Source: Pseudomonas piscis
Lineage (GTDB): Bacteria > Pseudomonadota > Gammaproteobacteria > Pseudomonadales > Pseudomonadaceae
NCBI RefSeq assembly: GCF_009380155.1
Contig: NZ_WHUV01000002.1
Location: 496,001-560,000 of the forward strand
DNA length: 64,000 nt
Direction of reading: 5' to 3'
Position numbers and translations under genes: made by a program
Shown: positions 54,043-63,791 of the stretch, in pieces
Layout of the letters: every line of letters begins with the position of its first letter
Numbering within the stretch: position 1 is the stretch's first letter
Notes under the pieces: generated by a model
Told to the model about the DNA's origin: nothing
Seen by the model: the letters and a program-made list of their open reading frames with translations, nothing else
Databases searched by the model: none

Positions 54043-55037
54043 GCCCGGGCTCCCTGCCACAGGCGCCAGGCCAGGAGCCCGGGGTGGGCGGCGCTGGCAT
54101 GGCTGACGTCGATGCGCGGCAGGGCCAGCCAGGCGTTGCCACTGGCCTCGATCAGGCCGGACCGGGTGCCCAGGGCATAGCGATAGCCCAGCGCGGATAC
54201 GGCGGCCCGCACCCGGGGGTCGTGGTCGCCATTGGGGTAGCAATAGACTTGCAGAGGCGCCTGGCAGCGTTTGCGCAGGGTGTCATGGGAGCGTTGCAGG
54301 TCGGTGCGCAGGGCCGCGTCTTCAAGCTGGGTGAGGATGCCGTGGCTGGCGCCATGGGGGCCGAAGGACACCAGCCCCGAGCGCTCCAGATGCTTGACCT
54401 GGGTCCAGTCCATGGCGTGCGGCGCGGCGTCTGCCGGGCAGGTGTCGGCCAGTTGCTGCAGGGTGGTCGCAGGCAGTCGCTTGAGGCGCTGCAGATAACC
54501 GCCGAGCAGGCGGCTGCGGGCATCGCTGTCGCCAGCCTGCAGCAGCTCCAGCGGTGGCGTCAGTTGCAGGGCGCGCAGACGCTCCAGCAATGGCTGGCCA
54601 GCTGCGGCGTCGGCCTGTCGCCACAGGGTTTCGCCGATCGACTCCCACCAGAAGCCCTGCGGGCTGCCGATGAAGTCGGTGGACAGGAAAATACTGGCCG
54701 GCACCTCGTAACGCTCCAGGACCGGGTAGGCCACCTCGGCGTTGTCGCGCCAACCATCGTCGAAGGTCAGCGCCACACGCGGCCGGTCGCCACCAGGCAA
54801 TTCCAGCAGTTGTTGCAACGGCACGCAGTCGAAATGCCGGCGCAGCCAGCGCAGCAACTGTTCGAACTGGGCCTGGCCGACGCACAGGGGCGCGCGATGG
54901 GGCTTGGCCGCGGCGGTGGAGTCGACCAGTACCCGGTGCAGCATCAGCACCGCCCCGGCCTCGCCCAGGCGCGAACGCCCGGCGCTGTGCAGGTAGGCGC
55001 TGCCCAGCAGGCGCTTGAGGGCTAGTTTGAAGGTCAT
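54039..55037 (-). CDS. Polysaccharide deacetylase (NodB-like)
   Basis: A 332-residue protein from ATG 55037. VALTFDDGWRDN carries the metal-binding Asp pair of carbohydrate esterase family 4, and SFGPHGASHGILTQL a metal His motif (HGASH). LPRIDVSHASAAH is the late motif. It has no clear signal peptide, so deacetylation may occur on the cytoplasmic lipid-linked unit. It is separated by one base from the glycosyltransferase before it. Confidence 0.87.
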   Translation of the reverse strand: MTFKLALKRLLGSAYLHSAGRSRLGEAGAVLMLHRVLVDSTAAAKPHRAPLCVGQAQFEQLLRWLRRHFDCVPLQQLLELPGGDRPRVALTFDDGWRDNAEVAYPVLERYEVPASIFLSTDFIGSPQGFWWESIGETLWRQADAAAGQPLLERLRALQLTPPLELLQAGDSDARSRLLGGYLQRLKRLPATTLQQLADTCPADAAPHAMDWTQVKHLERSGLVSFGPHGASHGILTQLEDAALRTDLQRSHDTLRKRCQAPLQVYCYPNGDHDPRVRAAVSALGYRYALGTRSGLIEASGNAWLALPRIDVSHASAAHPGLLAWRLWQGARA

Positions 55038-55038
55038 G

Positions 55039-56175
55039 TCAGCGATTCTGTTGTGGGTTCCACAGGGCATAGCGCTGCCCGCGGAGAAATTGCCAGAGGC
55101 CCATGCTCATGCCGGCCAGGGTCACCAGGACGAAACCGGCCAGGCGAAACACCTTGGGCAAGCGTCCGCTGCGGTCCAGAAGACCCAGCACGCCGGCACC
55201 GTAGCCCAGCAACTGGGCGATGAGGCACAGGCTGTAGAAGGTCCCGGCATTCCACAGCAGCAAGTTGGCCAGCAGCAGCGGCAGCAACAGGACCGGAGCC
55301 AGGCGGCGGATCAGCTTGTGGCTGATCAGGGCGATGGCATAGGCGCCATGGCGCCAGGGATTCATCAGTTGCCGACGCTGGGCCAGGCTCTGCAGGCCGC
55401 CCACCGTGACTCGCAGGCGCCGGCGGTATTGCTTGCCGGCCTCGTCCACGCCCTGGTCCAGGACCTGGGCTTCTTCCACATAGACGATGCGCTTGCCCGC
55501 CACCGGGGCGCAGGTGCTGATGAAGAAGTCATCGTTGACCTCGGCCGGAATGCTCTGGAACAGCTCCCGGCGCAGGGCCAGCAACGCGCCGTCGGCGGAT
55601 ACCATGCAGCCGGTGCGGTTCTCCGCCTGGCGTACCCAGGCTTCATAGTGGCGGTACAGGCTGTCGCCCAGGCTCAGGTTATGCCCGGGCCGGGGGATGA
55701 TCATGTGCCCGCCGCACGCACCGACCTGCGGATCGCCCAGGGGCGCCAGGAGCTTGCCCAGGGTATCGGTGGACCATTGGTTGTCGGCGTCGGTGAACAC
55801 CAGGATGTCGTTGCGGGCCAACTCCACGGCGGCGTTCAGGGCGCCGGCCTTGCCCACCCTGGGCAGGTCCAGGACCACGATCCGCGGGTCGCGCACGGCC
55901 AGGGCAATGGCTACGGTACCGTCGCTGGAGCCATCGCTGGCGAGGATGATCTGCAAGTCGGGAGCCGGATAGTCCTGGAGCAGCAGGGTACGCAGCTTGT
56001 GCTCGATGTGCGGGCCTTCGTTGTGGGCGGCGATGATCACGCTGACCGACAGTGGCTGGCCGGACAGCTCAGGCCTTGGCCGCACGAAGCGGCTGAGCAG
56101 GGCCAGCAGCAGCGGGTAGCCGACCCAGGCGTAGATGGGCAGCAGCAGGCAGAGCCAGAAAAGAATCTTAGCCAC
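55039..56175 (-). CDS. Family 2 glycosyltransferase, membrane-bound
   Basis: A 378-residue protein. An N-terminal membrane helix precedes a GT2 catalytic domain: VSVIIAAHNEGPHIEHKLRT, ILASDGSSDGTVAIA, DILVFTDADNQWS (the DxD-type motif) and EVNDDFFIS as the ED-type catalytic region. Three to four C-terminal membrane helices follow. It resembles EpsH/IcaA-like polymer or repeat-unit GTs. Its start lies inside the end of the preceding gene (8-base overlap). Confidence 0.88.
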   Translation of the reverse strand: MAKILFWLCLLLPIYAWVGYPLLLALLSRFVRPRPELSGQPLSVSVIIAAHNEGPHIEHKLRTLLLQDYPAPDLQIILASDGSSDGTVAIALAVRDPRIVVLDLPRVGKAGALNAAVELARNDILVFTDADNQWSTDTLGKLLAPLGDPQVGACGGHMIIPRPGHNLSLGDSLYRHYEAWVRQAENRTGCMVSADGALLALRRELFQSIPAEVNDDFFISTCAPVAGKRIVYVEEAQVLDQGVDEAGKQYRRRLRVTVGGLQSLAQRRQLMNPWRHGAYAIALISHKLIRRLAPVLLLPLLLANLLLWNAGTFYSLCLIAQLLGYGAGVLGLLDRSGRLPKVFRLAGFVLVTLAGMSMGLWQFLRGQRYALWNPQQNR

Positions 56176-57133
56176 GGTCGGGCCTCACGACGCAACGGTT
56201 GAACAAACCCTGCACCAGGGCCAGGGCCCCCAGATGCAGGCGAACCCAGTGCAGCAACCAGAGCTGCAGGACGAACAGCGGATCACGCTGGCGCAGGCCC
56301 TGGCGCAGGGCCAGAACCAGCGGCGCCAGCGCGCCCACAGCCAGGTACAGCAGGGCGCTGTCGGCCCGGCCCAGGAGCAGGGCGCCCAGCGCCAGCAGGC
56401 TGAGCAGCGCGCAAGCCAGGCACAGCAGGGGGAAGCGCAGCAGACGCGGGCTTGCTCCGCCAGCCTTGAGCAATTGCACATGGCTGCCCTGGCGCCAGCG
56501 TTCCTTGGCGGCCCATTCGCGCCAGCTGCCCTCGAAGCCCCAATGCAACACCTGGGGCCGAGGCAGGCTCAGTTGCCGGGCGCCGGCGGCGTGCAGGCGC
56601 AGGCCGAAGTCCTTGTCCTCACCGGTGCGCAGTTGCTCGTCGAAACCGCCGACGCGCTCGAACCACGCCCGCTCCAGGCACAGGTTGGGGGTGGGCATCC
56701 AGTGCAGCAGGCGGGCCTGGGTCCCGGCGGCCAGGCTGCGTCGCTGCCAGGCTCGGGCGAACCACGGCGCGCTGCTGGGGGCGGCGCAATCCAGGGCGAA
56801 GACTTCGGCGGTCCGTTGTCCCTGGGCCAGTTGCCAGAGTTGCAGCCAATCCTCGGGCACCTCGATGTCGGCATCGAGGAATGCCAGGCTGTCGCCGCTG
56901 GCGACCGCGGCCCCGCGGTTGCGCAGGGCGCCGATGCTCAGACCCGGGCACAGCAGTACCCGGGCGCCCATTTCGCGAGCCTGTTGCGGGCCCTGGTCGA
57001 TGGAGCCGTTGTCGACCACGATCAGTTCGCAGTCGACACCCGCCACCCGGGCCGCGCGCAGCACGCTGTTCAGGGTCCGGCCGATGTGCCGGGCCTCGTT
57101 GTACATGGGCACGATCACGCTGATCCTGTGCAT
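56168..57133 (-). CDS. Family 2 glycosyltransferase
   Basis: A 321-residue GT2 with HRISVIVPMYNEARHIGRTL, LIVVDNGSIDQGPQQAREMG and SLAFLDADIEVPEDWL (DxD). C-terminal hydrophobic segments anchor it. ATG 57133 has an AAGGGAGG site 5 bases upstream. The same frame is open to an ATG at 57244 that overlaps the polymerase stop (ATGA) and adds MSGYRGPERRRPPGSGIRQA and more basic residues; both starts are possible. I prefer 57133 for its ribosome site. Confidence 0.85.
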   Translation of the reverse strand: MHRISVIVPMYNEARHIGRTLNSVLRAARVAGVDCELIVVDNGSIDQGPQQAREMGARVLLCPGLSIGALRNRGAAVASGDSLAFLDADIEVPEDWLQLWQLAQGQRTAEVFALDCAAPSSAPWFARAWQRRSLAAGTQARLLHWMPTPNLCLERAWFERVGGFDEQLRTGEDKDFGLRLHAAGARQLSLPRPQVLHWGFEGSWREWAAKERWRQGSHVQLLKAGGASPRLLRFPLLCLACALLSLLALGALLLGRADSALLYLAVGALAPLVLALRQGLRQRDPLFVLQLWLLHWVRLHLGALALVQGLFNRCVVRPDRG

Positions 57134-57240
57134 TTTTGCCTCCCTTGGCCAGATTGGGTTGAAGTCGCGCTCGCCTTGCCGGCGAGCTTGGCGAATGCCG
57201 CTGCCCGGGGGCCTGCGGCGCTCAGGCCCGCGGTAGCCGC

Positions 57241-58590
57241 TCATCGGCTGTCCTCGGCTTGACGGCGCAGCACGCTGGACAGGGCGAGGAAGATCCACAG
57301 GTACTTGTGGTTCGGTGCACTGAGAAACAGCAGGAACACCGCCAGCGCCAACAGGCTCAGGCCCAGGTGGGTGGCGATGTCGGCCTGTTCCCGGGCGCCC
57401 CGGGCGAGGAATGCCTGGCGCGCGCGCTCGAAGTTGCGCAGGCCCATGAGCATCAGCGCGACAAAGCTTAGGCCCGCGGGAATCCCCAGCTCGCTGAACA
57501 GTTCCAGGTAGGTGTTGTGCGCCCGGCGATACAGGTCGGGCTCGTTGAGGTTCTCCGAGAAGCCGCTGGCGAAGCCGGTCTGCGCATAGTGCACGGGGAA
57601 GGTGCCCAAGCCCGAACCCAGCAGCGGGTTGTCGCGGATCATCTGCCCGCCCACGACCAGGTAGGAGGTGCGCCGGCCCAGGGAGGTGTCCTCGGAATGG
57701 GCACCGGACTTGAGCATGCTCAGGGACTTGATCCGCGCCACGTAGTCCGCTGGCAAGGCGGCGATGCCCAGGGGCACGACGATCGCCACGGCGAACATGG
57801 CGAACCCCAGGTGCTTGGGGCGCAGGCCCTTGAGCCGGTCGCGGTAGTGCCAGGCACCGATGGCGATGGTGAACAGCACTACCAGCAATCCGGAGCGCGA
57901 GTCGGTCTTGGTCATGCCGGCCATCAGGGTCAGGCCGATGGCGATCCAGAACAGCCGTAGCGGCCACCAGGGCGCGCGCAGGGCCAGGAGGATCGCCGGC
58001 GGCACGGCCATGGCGATCAGCAGGGCGAAGTAGTTGGCGTCCTGCAGCAGGCCGATGGCCCGACCTCCCACCTGGTACTTGGCCGAGACCAGCGCGATCA
58101 CGCAAGTGATGGCTACGCTCACCGCCAGCAAGCGGCAGAGCATCAGCAGGTTGGTCTCCCGGGCGATCAGCAAGGTGACGAAGAACAGCACCAGGCCCAC
58201 CGCCAGCTCTCGCAGGCTGTCCAGGGACACGGCCAGGTTCTCGCTGTACATGAGGCTCAACAGCAGGCACAGCAGGAAGGGGCCCAGGGCTCGCCACAGA
58301 TTGCTGCCCAGGCGGGTATCGGGAATGTGCCGCAACAGCAACTTGAACAGCATGATCAGGATCAGCGAGGCGCCCAGCAGCTTGGCCCCGGAAAAGGCGC
58401 TGTCCTTGAACAGGCCTTCGAACGGCACCAGGGCGCAGATGCCCAGCAGGCCCCAGCCCGGACGCCGATACAGCACGGCCAGGCCCGCGAGGCCGACCAC
58501 CACCAGGGGGGCCAGGAATGGCCAGGGGCTGGCCAGCAGGGCCAGGGCGGCCAGACCCAGGAACAGGCCGAGAACAGGAGCGGCGATCAT
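57241..58590 (-). CDS. O-antigen polymerase/ligase family protein (Wzy-like)
   Basis: A 449-residue membrane protein with about ten to twelve hydrophobic segments and a large periplasmic loop near the C-terminal part: LGSGLGTFPVHYAQTGF then HNTYLELFSELGIPAGL, the Wzy_C motif (HNxxLxxxxExG). It polymerises the repeat units flipped by the Wzx protein. It overlaps the glycosyltransferase before it by ATGA. The 107 bases after it are covered only by the optional N-terminal extension of the next gene. Confidence 0.88.
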   Translation of the reverse strand: MIAAPVLGLFLGLAALALLASPWPFLAPLVVVGLAGLAVLYRRPGWGLLGICALVPFEGLFKDSAFSGAKLLGASLILIMLFKLLLRHIPDTRLGSNLWRALGPFLLCLLLSLMYSENLAVSLDSLRELAVGLVLFFVTLLIARETNLLMLCRLLAVSVAITCVIALVSAKYQVGGRAIGLLQDANYFALLIAMAVPPAILLALRAPWWPLRLFWIAIGLTLMAGMTKTDSRSGLLVVLFTIAIGAWHYRDRLKGLRPKHLGFAMFAVAIVVPLGIAALPADYVARIKSLSMLKSGAHSEDTSLGRRTSYLVVGGQMIRDNPLLGSGLGTFPVHYAQTGFASGFSENLNEPDLYRRAHNTYLELFSELGIPAGLSFVALMLMGLRNFERARQAFLARGAREQADIATHLGLSLLALAVFLLFLSAPNHKYLWIFLALSSVLRRQAEDSR

Positions 58591-59702
58591 GCTGGGTCGG
58601 CCTCCCTGGCCAGGCGATACAGCTCGTCCCAGCTACGGGCCAGGGTCGGCAGGTGGTAATGCTCGCGCTGGGTAGCGCGTGCGGCCTCGGCCAGGGTCTG
58701 CGCCAGGGCCGGATCGTCCAGCAGCTCGCCGATGCACCGGGCCAGCTCGGCACTGTCCAGGGGGGTGGCCAAGAGGCCGTTGTGCCGGTGCTGCAAGACA
58801 TCGGGAATACCGCCCACGGCGAACGCCGCGATTGGCGTGCCGGCTTGCATGGCTTCGAGCAGGATCATCGGCGTGCCTTCGGTGCGCGAGCTGATCACCA
58901 GGACATTGAGGCGTCGCAGCCAGGGCTGCATGTCTTGCTGGTAACCCGGCAACAGTATGCGCAGCGACAGGCCTTCGGCGTCGATGCGCTGGCGCAGGGC
59001 CTGGTTCTGCTCGCCGTCACCTAGCAGTACCGCCTTGAGCTGCGGGCGTTGCCGGCACAGGGCGACCAGGGCGTCGAGGAATAGATCCGGGCCTTTTTCC
59101 TCGCTCAGGCGGCCGACGAAACCCACCAGAGGCTCCATTTCGTCCCGGCGCACCTGGGGTTCGCCCGAGGGCGGGCCCTCGTAGTTGGTGGCGCGGGGCG
59201 GGAGCGGCTGCGGCAGGCCGTTGGCAATCACTTGCAGCTTGTCTGGTGCCACCCCGGCCGCCAGATGCAGGCGGGCGATGCTCTGGGCGACGCAGGCCAC
59301 GCGACGTACCTGGCGGCTGCGGCACAGGCGCAGGCTGGTCCAGGTATAGAGCTTCTGCTTCAGGCTCCTGGGCGTGAAGCCATGCTGGGTCAGGACCAAT
59401 GGCAAGCGCAGGCGCCGGGCACAGATCCAGGCGAACACCTGGGCCTTGAAATTGTGCGCGTTGAGCAGCCCGGGTTGCTGGCGCAGGTGCGCCAGCAAGG
59501 CCTTGAGGTCGTGACAGTTGTGGCAGCTCACGCCGGCTTCGGTGAAGCGCTGCAACAGCGCCGGCGGGGCGTCGAGGAACACCACCCGGTGCTGCCCGGG
59601 GGTGACCAGGCAGTGATCGAGCAACATGCGTTCGGCACCGTAGAAACCGCCGCTGTGGATCAGGTGCACGATGGGTTGCGCGGCCATGTTCAGGTTGCTC
59701 AC
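58587..59702 (-). CDS. Family 4 glycosyltransferase
   Basis: A 371-residue GT-B fold enzyme. The start HLIHSGGFYGAERMLLDH is the N-terminal acceptor-domain motif and the C-terminal part has VGFVGRLSEEKGPDLFLDAL, LVISSRTEGTPMILLEAMQA and the E-x7-E type catalytic segment in EGTPMILLEAM. It uses NDP-sugars. I take GTG 59702, which overlaps the chain-length gene stop as GTGA; an ATG 15 bases downstream is possible. Confidence 0.88.
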   Translation of the reverse strand: MSNLNMAAQPIVHLIHSGGFYGAERMLLDHCLVTPGQHRVVFLDAPPALLQRFTEAGVSCHNCHDLKALLAHLRQQPGLLNAHNFKAQVFAWICARRLRLPLVLTQHGFTPRSLKQKLYTWTSLRLCRSRQVRRVACVAQSIARLHLAAGVAPDKLQVIANGLPQPLPPRATNYEGPPSGEPQVRRDEMEPLVGFVGRLSEEKGPDLFLDALVALCRQRPQLKAVLLGDGEQNQALRQRIDAEGLSLRILLPGYQQDMQPWLRRLNVLVISSRTEGTPMILLEAMQAGTPIAAFAVGGIPDVLQHRHNGLLATPLDSAELARCIGELLDDPALAQTLAEAARATQREHYHLPTLARSWDELYRLAREADPA

Positions 59703-61292
59703 TGCTTGGCCCAATGCCAGGCCCACCGCCAGGTCCAGCGCGGGTAAGGGTTGACCTGGGGTTGTTCGATCGCGTTGAGCACCATCAGCACCGGCAGGCC
59801 GAGGTGGTCGTTGACCTGGGCCGGATGCTTGAAGCGATGGTCGAAGAACTCGTAGACATAACCCAGGGCGATGGCCAGCAGCAGGCCGGTGAGCAGACCC
59901 AGGGGAATGATCAGCATCGGTTTGGGAAAGGCCGCTTCGCTAGGCTCGTAGGGCTGGCTGAGCACCCGGGCGTTGGACAGCTCGCCGCTGATCAGGCGTT
60001 CGCCGCGGCTTTCCTCATAGCGCTGGGTATAGGTGAAGAACGCCTTGTGCAGGGCGTCGATCTCGGTATCCAGTTGGCGCAGCTTGCTCAGCACCTCCTG
60101 CAAGTCACGTACACGAGCCTTGTAGTCGTTGATGCGGGTGGTCTTCTGGGCGATCACCGATTGGGTGATCTGCAACTCGCTGCTGCGTTCGCGAACGCGA
60201 TTCTCCACCACCTTGAGGAACTGCGCCCGGGCCCGCACGATCTGCTCGCGCTGTTGCTGCATCGGTACGCTGTCGGCGCGGTAGGTATCGGCGGTGACGC
60301 CGTACTGGCCCACCAGGTTGGTCAGTTGCTCGCCCAGTTGCTTGATCTCGCGATCCTCGTACGCCACGTTGTCCACGGTGTTGGCGAAGGCGAAGGGGAA
60401 GGTGTAGTCGGTCAAGCCGGCCTTGCGCGCGGCGGCGAGGCTCTTCTGCAAGTAGTCGAGACGACGCTGGTTCTCCAGGGCCTGGTCGCGATAGCCGTTG
60501 AGCGATTGCTCCTCGGTGTTGATGGCGTTCAGGCGGAAGGTGATTTCCTCCTTGGGGTCGGAGGCATGGGCCGCTTCCAGCAGTGCCTGGCGCTTGCCTT
60601 CCAGGTCATCCAGGCGTGACTGGTACTGGGCCTTCTTCTGTTCATAGAAGGCTTCGGGCAGTTCGTTGGATTGCAGGTCCTGGCGGTTCTTCAGGTAGTT
60701 GGCCAAGAGGCGTTCGACGAAGCGCGTGCCTTCGGCTGCGGACGGGCTGCTGTAGACGATGGAGATCACGTTGGAGCCGGGCAGGGTGCCGATCTTCAGG
60801 TCCTTGACCGCCTGGTTGGTGAAGGCGTCCAGGCTGGTATCGCGCACCGGGTCCACCGCGAGGCCGAAGAAGCCGCGCACCGGGTTGATCACATGGTTGC
60901 GCAGTGGATTGATCACGCCATCGCGCAGGGGGTTGAACAGCAATCTGGAGAGCAACCCTTCGTTGCCGCCGAACAGGCCCTCGTCGCGCAACTGGCCGAT
61001 GGTGTCGCGGATCAGGGTCGGCGAACGCAGGATGTTGCTCTCGGTCTCCATGTCCGCCAGCGATGGCGGGATGAATTTGTCGTTGTCCGGAGTGAGCACG
61101 GTGTTGGCATCGGTCTGCGACAGCTTTTTGGACTGCACTATGACTTCCGCGGTGATCTCGAAGCTCTGCTTGAGCACCAGCGGCAAGAGCAGCGCCAGCA
61201 GGGCGAAGCCCAGGAATACTCGCTTGATCAGGCGCCGATTGACGAAGAACACGAGGAGGAACTCGTGCAGGTAGTTTTCGATCTTGGTCATC
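59699..61292 (-). CDS. Polysaccharide chain-length/export protein (Wzz/GumC type)
   Basis: A 531-residue protein from ATG 61292. It has an N-terminal membrane helix (LGFALLALLLPLVLKQ), a Wzz-like periplasmic part (VIVQSKKLSQTDANTVLT), a long coiled-coil stretch (about 240-450, with many Glu, Arg and Gln residues) and a C-terminal membrane helix (LIIPLGLLTGLLLAIALGYV). There is no ATPase domain; the separate gene at 62344 supplies an ATPase-like protein, as in the GumC/CpsC-CpsD arrangement. It follows the wza-like gene by 9 bases. Confidence 0.87.
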
Positions 61293-61301
61293 GAGGCGAA
61301 C

Positions 61302-62321
61302 TCAGTTGTTATTCGATTCTTTGTTGTCGACGCGGTAGCCGAAGCTGAAGCCGACACCCTGGAACATGATCACGTCGGCCAGTTGCTTGCTCAGTGCGCC
61401 GGCCTTGGCCAGGCGGGTCTTGGGCACGTAGAGCATGTCGTCCGGCTGCAGGTAGGCGAATTGCAGCGCCTTGCCGTCCAGCGCGGCGTCGGCGTCGTAG
61501 ACCCGGGCCTCCACCTGGTTGCCCTTGCGCCGCATGATCACCACCGAGTCGAGGCGTGCGGTGGGGCCTGCGCCCTTGGCCAGGGTCAGGGCCTCGAGCA
61601 CCGAGATCGGCCGGCGTACCGGGTAGGCGCCCGGCTGGCCGACTTCGCCCATGACGAACACCTCGTTGGCGGCGGTGGTCTTGAGCAGCACGTCGACGCT
61701 GACTTGTCCCACCTCCTTGGCGTAGCGCTGGTTGATCAGGCTCTGCAGCTCGCTCAGGCTCTTGCCCTGCAGCGACAGGCTGCCCAGCAGCGGGAAGCTC
61801 GCGCGGCCATCGGAGCCGACCACGATCTCGCGGCTCAGGCCGGTGGCCGGGTTGGTCAGGCTGGTACGCAGGTTGTCCAGCTGGGCCATGGCGTGGGAGA
61901 TCGAGAAAGTGATCTGCGGTTTCTTCAGCACCTTGGCGTACTGTGCTTGCAGGGCCTGGCGGGCCTGCTCGGCGGACAACCCGGCGACCTGGATGTTGCC
62001 GATATAGGGCATGTCGATGCTGCCGTCGGGCAGCACCAGCTTGTTGCCCCCCAGTTCCGGGGCGGAAAGGAAGCTGATGTCCACCTGGTCGCCCGGTTGC
62101 ACCAGGTAGCGCTGCTGGCTGGTGGTACCGATATGGAAGATCACGTCCAGCACGTCCTGGGGCCGCAGCACCTGTTCGATGGGCATGACCTCGGTGAGCT
62201 GGGCCTGGTCGGCCGGGGCGCTGAGGATCTGCACCGGCATCTGTTGCGGCTCGCGGTTGACGCAGCCGCCCAGGGCCAGCAACAGCGACAGGCTCAGCAG
62301 GGAAAGTCTTGGCTTGTTCAT
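61302..62321 (-). CDS. Outer-membrane polysaccharide export protein (Wza-like)
   Basis: A 339-residue lipoprotein (lipobox LALGGC, Cys20) with the poly_export domain (VQPGDQVDISFLSAPELGGN; LPDGSIDMPYIGNIQVAGLS) and an SLBB-type part (EVFVMGEVGQPGAYPVRRPI). It should form the outer-membrane exit of the EPS machine together with the Wzz/GumC-type protein. The ends (KESNNN) are polar. It starts 22 bases after the ATPase-like gene. Confidence 0.9.
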   Translation of the reverse strand: MNKPRLSLLSLSLLLALGGCVNREPQQMPVQILSAPADQAQLTEVMPIEQVLRPQDVLDVIFHIGTTSQQRYLVQPGDQVDISFLSAPELGGNKLVLPDGSIDMPYIGNIQVAGLSAEQARQALQAQYAKVLKKPQITFSISHAMAQLDNLRTSLTNPATGLSREIVVGSDGRASFPLLGSLSLQGKSLSELQSLINQRYAKEVGQVSVDVLLKTTAANEVFVMGEVGQPGAYPVRRPISVLEALTLAKGAGPTARLDSVVIMRRKGNQVEARVYDADAALDGKALQFAYLQPDDMLYVPKTRLAKAGALSKQLADVIMFQGVGFSFGYRVDNKESNNN

Positions 62322-62343
62322 GGTTACACGGTCCTTGTGCCGG

Positions 62344-63009
62344 TCAGAGGCGGTCGTAAACCCACTTGGGCATGTAGTACTTGCGGGCGTTGAACACGCT
62401 GCCGATCAGCTTTGCCTCGGCCTGGATCAAGCGTTGCGCGGCGGCCTGGGCCACTTCCCAGCGGGTTTCCTCGCTGCGCACCACCAGCACCACGCCATCG
62501 ACCTGGGTGCTCAAGGTGAGGATGTCGCCGCTGCTGTACACCGGGTCGCCATCGACGATCACGAAGCGGTACTGGCCGACCAGGGTGTGCAGGAGCTCGC
62601 GCAACTGCTCGGCGGTCAGCCGCTCGCTGTATTGCTGGCGCCGGCCCAGGGGCAGCAGGTCGAAGTCCAGTTCCGCGCTGGACTGGATGCATTCGCCCAG
62701 CGCGGGCGGGGTTTCGGCCAGGGCCAGGTCGAGAAAGCCCGGACACTGTTCCAGGCCCAGGCGCCGGGTCAGGCTGTCATCCGAAAGGCTGGTATCGACC
62801 AGCAGTACCCGGCCGCGGCTGGTACGCGCCAGTTCGCTGGCCATGCTCAGGCAACTGCTGGTCACGCCGCTGTTGCGGTTGGCCGCGGTGAGCAGGATCA
62901 CCTGCAGCTCCTGGTCGAGCACGGTCACTGCCAGGTTGCTTTCACTGGGACGCTGGATCTTCAGACTGGCAAGGGTTGCTGCCGCCATTTCAACTTGCTC
63001 CGTGGCCAT
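62344..63009 (-). CDS. CpsD-like P-loop protein with degenerate Walker A
   Basis: A 221-residue protein related to bacterial tyrosine (BY) kinases of the CpsD/Wzc type. Strand and loops align (VILLTAANRNSGVTSSCLSM; VLLVDTSLSDDSLTRRLGL as Walker A'; FVIVDGDPVYSSGD as Walker B). But the P-loop GEGK(S/T)T is replaced by NSGVTSS, so the ATP-binding Lys is lost. The tail has only three Tyr residues (ARKYYMPKWVYDRL). It may serve as a non-catalytic partner of the chain-length protein. It overlaps the sugar transferase gene by 20 bases. Confidence 0.83.
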   Translation of the reverse strand: MATEQVEMAAATLASLKIQRPSESNLAVTVLDQELQVILLTAANRNSGVTSSCLSMASELARTSRGRVLLVDTSLSDDSLTRRLGLEQCPGFLDLALAETPPALGECIQSSAELDFDLLPLGRRQQYSERLTAEQLRELLHTLVGQYRFVIVDGDPVYSSGDILTLSTQVDGVVLVVRSEETRWEVAQAAAQRLIQAEAKLIGSVFNARKYYMPKWVYDRL

Positions 63010-63757
63010 TGAGGACCTTGAAAGGGGTTTTCATCAGGATCTTCAGGTCGAGCCAGGGGCTCTGCTGGAAGATGTAGGTCATGTCGAGGGTTACCCGACC
63101 GTCGAAGTCCACGTCGCTGCGCCCGGATACCTGCCACAGGCCGGTGATCCCCGGGTAGATGCTCAAGCGTCCCAGGTGGTGCTCCTTGTAGGTCTGGGCG
63201 TGGAACGAGGTGGGGCGCGGGCCGACGATGCGCATCTGGCCGAGCACCACGTTGATCAGGTTCGGCAGTTCGTCGAGGCTGGTACGACGCAGGAAACCGC
63301 CGATCCCGGTGATCCGTGGATCGCGGTCGATCTTGAAGTCCACCGAGTCCGGGCCGTGCTTGTTCAAGTGGCGCACCGAGTCCTTGAGAGCCTCGGCGTT
63401 GACCACCATGGTGCGGAACTTGTACATGCCGAACCGCCGGCCGCGAAAGCCGGTGCGCAACTGCACGAAGAACACCGGGCCGGGGCTGGTGAACTTGATC
63501 AGCAAGGCCACTACCAGCAGCAGCGGCGACAACAGCAGCAGCAACAGCGCGGCCAGCGATGCCGAGGTCAGGCGTTTGGTGCGCGACAGGGTCCAGGGGC
63601 GTCCACCTTGGCGGCCGCTGAGCCAGCCATGGTGTTGCAGGTCGATGGCGGCCTGGACCTTGCGCCGGAACGGGTCGTTGCGCCGGTCTATGGGCGAGGG
63701 GGCGGCGCTGGCGGGCGACGAGACAGGTCTTTCCATATCCACCGGGAATACTTCCAT
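62990..63757 (-). CDS. Initiating sugar-phosphate transferase (WcaJ C-terminal type)
   Basis: A 255-residue protein with one membrane helix (LAALLLLLLSPLLLVVALLI) and the bacterial sugar transferase domain: KFTSPGPVFFVQLRTGFRG, FGMYKFRTMV, ITGIGGFLRRTSLDELPNLI, GPRPTSF and PGITGLWQVSGRSDVDF. It puts the first sugar phosphate on undecaprenyl phosphate. The ATG at 63757 is used; ATG 63736 is also possible. It is the short form without the multi-helix N-terminal part of WcaJ. Confidence 0.9.
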   Translation of the reverse strand: MEVFPVDMERPVSSPASAAPSPIDRRNDPFRRKVQAAIDLQHHGWLSGRQGGRPWTLSRTKRLTSASLAALLLLLLSPLLLVVALLIKFTSPGPVFFVQLRTGFRGRRFGMYKFRTMVVNAEALKDSVRHLNKHGPDSVDFKIDRDPRITGIGGFLRRTSLDELPNLINVVLGQMRIVGPRPTSFHAQTYKEHHLGRLSIYPGITGLWQVSGRSDVDFDGRVTLDMTYIFQQSPWLDLKILMKTPFKVLNGHGAS

Positions 63758-63791
63758 TGCAAAGGTTCGGAAAAAGCGTGGGAATCGCTGT

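Noticed and set aside
50810..54142. A 1110-residue open frame on the minus strand
   Set aside because: Only the part from 52735 down is a gene; the first 470 codons are the flippase gene read in another frame.
56168..58801. An 877-residue open frame on the minus strand
   Set aside because: It joins the real glycosyltransferase to a shadow of the polymerase gene; high GC keeps the frame open.
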